DNA of 64,000 nucleotides from Verrucolacustris sp044348085. Its GTDB lineage: Bacteria > Verrucomicrobiota > Verrucomicrobiia > Methylacidiphilales > Verrucolacustridaceae. The notes beneath the pieces were generated by a model. That model was not told the origin of the DNA, ran no database searches, and was given only the letters and a program-made list of their open reading frames with translations. A program made the position numbers and the translations under genes. The DNA is taken from assembly GCA_044348085.1 (NCBI GenBank), contig JBIKTM010000002.1, forward strand, positions 1-64,000, in the 5' to 3' direction. Of the stretch, positions 60,939 through 64,000 are shown piece after piece. Each line of letters starts with the position of its first letter. The first letter of the stretch is position 1.

Positions 60939-61702
60939 CAGTTTTTCCAAGGGGCTTTTCCAGAAGCCCACAGCTCTTCTAGATATTGCCTATCCCGCAA
61001 AGTATCCATCGGCTGCCAGAAACCCTGATGCTTATAGGCGTGCAACTCCCCTTTTGCACTGAGGCCCCTTAAGGGTTCCTGCTCCCATGTGGTCTCATCC
61101 CCCTTGATCATTTCCAGAACAGAAGGTTCAAGAACAAAAAAACCTCCATTGATCCAGCCCCCGTCCCCCTCTGGTTTTTCGATAAAACGGGTGACTGACT
61201 TGCCTTCAAGATGCATGGCTCCGAACCGCCCTGGCGGCTGAACCGCAGTCACGGTGGCTTTTTTTCCGGCAGTTCGGTGCGCGGCAATGGAAGTCGTAAT
61301 GTCGACGCTTCCCACTCCATCCCCGTAGGTCATGCAGAAAGTTTCCTCCCCCACATAAGATGCCACCCGTTTAAGACGCCCACCTGTCATCGTGGGTTCC
61401 CCGGTATCCACCACCGTCACCCTCCAGGGATCTGCGTTGCGCTGGTGAACCTCCACGGAGTTCTTCTGCATGTCAAACGTCACATCGGACATGTGGAGGA
61501 AGTAGTTGGCAAAATACTCTTTGATGAGATAACCGCGATATCCGGTGCAGACGACAAAGTCACGGATTCCGTGAACGGAATAAATCTTCATCACATGCCA
61601 GAGGATTGGCTTGCCCCCAATTTCCACCATGGGCTTGGGCCTAGTCTGAGATTCCTCGGCGATGCGACTGCCAACGCCCCCGGCAAGAATTACAGCCTTC
61701 AT
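60935..61702 (-). CDS. rfbF: Glucose-1-phosphate cytidylyltransferase
   Basis: 255 aa. Makes CDP-glucose from CTP and glucose 1-phosphate. MKAVILAGGVGSRIAEES is the nucleotidyl site (L-A-G-G-x-G-x-R), followed by KPMVEIGGKPILWHVMKIYS and TYGDGVGSVDITTSIAAHR (metal-binding Asp); KHQGFWQPMDTLRDRQYLEE is the typical C-terminus. First gene of the rfbFGH set. A short 33-bp gap separates it from the upstream GT10 gene. Confidence 0.97.
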   Translation of the reverse strand: MKAVILAGGVGSRIAEESQTRPKPMVEIGGKPILWHVMKIYSVHGIRDFVVCTGYRGYLIKEYFANYFLHMSDVTFDMQKNSVEVHQRNADPWRVTVVDTGEPTMTGGRLKRVASYVGEETFCMTYGDGVGSVDITTSIAAHRTAGKKATVTAVQPPGRFGAMHLEGKSVTRFIEKPEGDGGWINGGFFVLEPSVLEMIKGDETTWEQEPLRGLSAKGELHAYKHQGFWQPMDTLRDRQYLEELWASGKAPWKNW

Positions 61703-61735
61703 GGTGTTATGTAGTTCATTTGTAGAGAGATATTA

Positions 61736-62818
61736 CTAAAAGCAGCTCTCCATGCGAGCTTGCGATTTGAGGGAACCTAATCCCGGCAAGATGGCTTCAA
61801 GGGAGTTTAAAAACGTCTTCGCATAGGTGTTTTGATCAAAAAGCTTTGCCGACTCACTTTCTATAAATTCCCTTCCCGCATCACGAAAAGAAGCTTTTCC
61901 CTTGGAGGTCATCGCTTGAAGAAAACGTACGAGTTCAACTCCGCCTGAAAAACTATCCATGGGAATAAAGATATCCGAGGGCAACCAACGGGTGGAGTGG
62001 GCATGGCCTTGGTAGATGGGGATACAACCCGAAAAAAGTGCATTAAATATTTTCTCCGTAATATACCCAGGCAAGGAGGAGCAGTTTTCGGGCACTAGGG
62101 CAAATTCGCATCGGGCCAATGCCTCCAATTTTCCATCTCCGGGGGGAAGCGCACCCCGATAGGCCTGATTGGGCCAACCCCAAAGCACCTGATTTAAGCG
62201 GGGAAAACGCTTGGCCAGGCTTCGCTGCCATTTGTGCTGATATACCAGATGACGTCCCCATCCGGCGCCGGCCAAAAACATTTTTTCCTTGAGTGTTTTT
62301 CCAGCCTCAATCGCCAGACGGTTCCGAACGGCATACAGATCTCCAGGCATTTCGCTTTTTTTCCATGAATTGATCATGCCCAAAAGAAAAGGCCTCCCCT
62401 CGACCCGAACCGAATTTCGGAAGTACCGGCCTGCCTCCAAATCCAACCCGTAGGGCAGCCAAAAGATATGCTGTTGATCGACTTCATTCTCTTGGTAGGT
62501 GAGAACACGGCCGGCCAAAGATTTTATTTTTTCGTATGTTGCGTTGGGCTGGAGATGCATGTTTTCTGAAATCACCAGCAAAAAGGGTACTTTTTCGCGC
62601 AGACAATATTGCAATTCCCGGTCTTCTATTTTTGGGCAGTCCCAAAAAACAGCGGCCTTCGGCTTTTTCCCTCCCCAAAAGGAAAAGGGGCGCATTTGCA
62701 TCCCTTTCCTTTCTAGGGCTAATCGGACGAAATCGCCGGTCCGCAGAAGCTCAGGCACAAGGCTGGCATTTGCCTGCATGTCATCGCCATAAACATTTTT
62801 CTCCGCTATCCGGATCAT
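61736..62818 (-). CDS. Glycosyltransferase family 10 (fucosyltransferase-like)
   Basis: 360 aa from MIRIAEKNVYGDDMQ, whose ATG overlaps the preceding GT2 stop (ATGA). The C-terminal GT10 motif is clear: CEFALVPENCSSLPGYITEKIFNALF (quoted by part: FALVPENCSSLPGYITEK) and SGCIPIYQGH. GT10 enzymes are alpha-1,3/4-fucosyltransferases in the best-known cases, but bacterial members may use other deoxysugars, including the CDP-dideoxyhexose made next door. N-terminal part is divergent. Confidence 0.88.
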   Translation of the reverse strand: MIRIAEKNVYGDDMQANASLVPELLRTGDFVRLALERKGMQMRPFSFWGGKKPKAAVFWDCPKIEDRELQYCLREKVPFLLVISENMHLQPNATYEKIKSLAGRVLTYQENEVDQQHIFWLPYGLDLEAGRYFRNSVRVEGRPFLLGMINSWKKSEMPGDLYAVRNRLAIEAGKTLKEKMFLAGAGWGRHLVYQHKWQRSLAKRFPRLNQVLWGWPNQAYRGALPPGDGKLEALARCEFALVPENCSSLPGYITEKIFNALFSGCIPIYQGHAHSTRWLPSDIFIPMDSFSGGVELVRFLQAMTSKGKASFRDAGREFIESESAKLFDQNTYAKTFLNSLEAILPGLGSLKSQARMESCF

Positions 62819-63744
62819 ATTTTTGGGGGGCTTGGAAGAAAAAGGCGCCTGAGAAGGGCAAGTCTGTTGCTTCGGGCAAACCGGTGCAAGGCTGAGAGGG
62901 ATGCCCGGTCCCAGCGCCAGGGTTCCTCTAGGGGCTCCCCTTTTAACCAGGCGTTGAGCCAACGGGAAGTCAGCCTATGGTTTCTTTTTTTTACCACATA
63001 CCGTTGTGTGGGGGAGTCCTCCGCGCAAAGCCCCACTTGCAACTCCCAGCGCTTGGTCTCCTCCCACCACAAAAAACCGAACGAGTCTTGTCGGTCATGC
63101 CTGCGATAAGAAAAACATTCGCTCGCCAGCACCAGGATCGGCTCCCTTTGGACCACGCACGAAAGAAAGGCGACATCACAACACCGTCCGAACGATCTGG
63201 CGAAATCCAGATCCACTCCGAAATTGGGTGACCAGCGATACACTGTGGCGGGAAATGGCACATACCCTTCGCAATACCAACGCGCGAAATCCAAGGCCCC
63301 ATCTAAGAGCAGATCTTTTTTAAAATTGGGTAACAATATCCCATTTTCCAGCCCTTGATCATTAATTACCTTGCCGTTACAGGAAACGGCACCCGCTGCC
63401 GGGTGAAGATACAAGGCTGACTTCATTGTTGCGTGAAAATGGGGAAGGAGTAAATCATCATCATGGAATACGCACAACCAGGTGGTTGGGGGTCGTTCCA
63501 TAAAGGCGCGCCTAATATTTGCCGCCGCCGGCACTGCCCGGGGTAAACCGCAAAGTCGCAAGGATGGGAATCGGCTGCGCAAATCCTCCAGGGGGAAGTC
63601 ACTCCCATTGTCATACAACTCAACATGGTCAAAAGGTTCAGTTTGCGAAAAGGCAGATTCTAGGGCTTGCTCCAGAAACTTTCTCCGGTTGTGAGATAAA
63701 ATGCGAAGGGTGATCCCCGGTTGAGTACTTGTAGTTCTCACCAT
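62815..63744 (-). CDS. Glycosyltransferase family 2
   Basis: 309 aa GT-A enzyme from MVRTTSTQPGITLRILSHNR. Motifs: LYDNGSDFPLEDL (nucleotide site), AANIRRAFMERP, VFHDDDLLLPHF (DxD-like), SCNGKVINDQG. The C-terminal half is specific to this family and rich in Trp/Arg. Start overlaps the upstream partial glycosyltransferase by 7 bp, and its stop overlaps the GT10 start. Confidence 0.88.
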   Translation of the reverse strand: MVRTTSTQPGITLRILSHNRRKFLEQALESAFSQTEPFDHVELYDNGSDFPLEDLRSRFPSLRLCGLPRAVPAAANIRRAFMERPPTTWLCVFHDDDLLLPHFHATMKSALYLHPAAGAVSCNGKVINDQGLENGILLPNFKKDLLLDGALDFARWYCEGYVPFPATVYRWSPNFGVDLDFARSFGRCCDVAFLSCVVQREPILVLASECFSYRRHDRQDSFGFLWWEETKRWELQVGLCAEDSPTQRYVVKKRNHRLTSRWLNAWLKGEPLEEPWRWDRASLSALHRFARSNRLALLRRLFLPSPPKI

Positions 63745-64000
63745 TTCTTTTTTCCCGTGAGCCGATCCCACAGCTTCTCCCATAGGCTACGTCTTCCCTC
63801 CAGTTTTTCATAGTGACTACTAAAAACCCGGTTATCCAATAACTCATTAGGAGCTTTTTCTTGAGGCATGTGCAGGGGAAACGTCATGGACTGGACATGA
63901 TGCATCTCCAAGTTCGCAAACTCTCTCTCTACGGTGTGCGTCGCTTGACTATCAAAACCGATATTCCGCACAAGGTTGACCCGGGGGATGATGCATACCA
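63738..64000 (-). CDS. C-terminal part of a glycosyltransferase (HlpA-like), cut by right edge
   Basis: Open to the right edge. Visible residues read CIIPRVNLVRNIGFDSQATHT, MTFPLHMPQEKAPN and WEKLWDRLTGKKKW. The NIGF-x-x-x-ATHT motif and the FPL-x-P stretch occur at the end of nucleotide-diphospho-sugar transferases of the HlpA type found in surface-glycan clusters. The N-terminal catalytic domain lies outside. The GTG at 63971 is internal, not the gene start. Confidence 0.75.
   Translation of the reverse strand, partial: VCIIPRVNLVRNIGFDSQATHTVEREFANLEMHHVQSMTFPLHMPQEKAPNELLDNRVFSSHYEKLEGRRSLWEKLWDRLTGKKKW

Noticed and set aside
1..64000. tRNA, rRNA, CRISPR array, insertion sequence or prophage
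   Set aside because: No spacer is long enough or has the features: no tRNA cloverleaf, no repeat-spacer arrays and no transposase, integrase or phage-structural gene were seen. The HNH protein at 11148-11762 is a stand-alone chromosomal type.

Overview
The window looks like a chromosomal segment of a Gram-negative bacterium of the PVC group, most likely a Verrucomicrobiota member. This is an inference from protein style and gene order; no rRNA is present to prove it. Genes are tightly packed, with many ATGA or GTGA stop/start overlaps, and no gene-free stretch exceeds 300 bp (the longest is about 213 bp, at 30238-30450). On the + strand C greatly exceeds G over roughly the first 48 kb, whichever strand is coding, as expected if the - strand is the leading strand. 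The right third is more balanced.

Region 1 (1-13.6 kb) is housekeeping. It holds the start of rpoD (cut by the left edge) overlapping dnaG, a secreted DUF362 protein, and a long - strand run: HNH protein, class V aminotransferase, rpmH, rnpA, yidD, yidC, jag/khpB, an O-antigen-ligase-like/TPR membrane protein and ndk. A secreted coiled-coil/TPR protein follows on the + strand. Region 2 (13.6-25.4 kb) is one - strand cell-elongation operon, mreB-mreC-mreD-mrdA-rodA, which continues into rng, glnD and a double-GAF histidine kinase.

Region 3 (25.5-34.3 kb) holds a Lon-N-domain protein, aroD, a coiled-coil membrane protein, cinA-recA, a HEAT-like/THUMP-like methyltransferase, trhO, manA and a lipoprotein. 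Region 4 (34.3-42.6 kb) is a + strand operon: ftsK, a rodZ-like gene, rimO, pgsA, a DUF1802-like gene, an HTH/metallo-beta-lactamase fusion, queC and queE. It ends at a hairpin.

Region 5 (42.6-64 kb) moves into envelope and surface-polysaccharide genes: an SDR oxidoreductase, a membrane-anchored solute-binding-like protein, an MsbA-type ABC exporter with a glycosyltransferase, and a cassette of carbamoyltransferase, SxtJ, DUF5989 and SGNH hydrolase. Then come a chimeric glycosyltransferase remnant, several glycosyltransferases and an FkbM methyltransferase. The rfbF-rfbG-rfbH set for a CDP-3,6-dideoxyhexose is followed by an NAD-dependent sugar reductase/epimerase and a thiamine-diphosphate enzyme. 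This combination resembles the route to a branched-chain sugar such as yersiniose. GT10 (fucosyltransferase-like) and GT2 genes and the end of a further glycosyltransferase run to the right edge. No tRNA, rRNA, CRISPR array, insertion sequence or phage gene was recognised.
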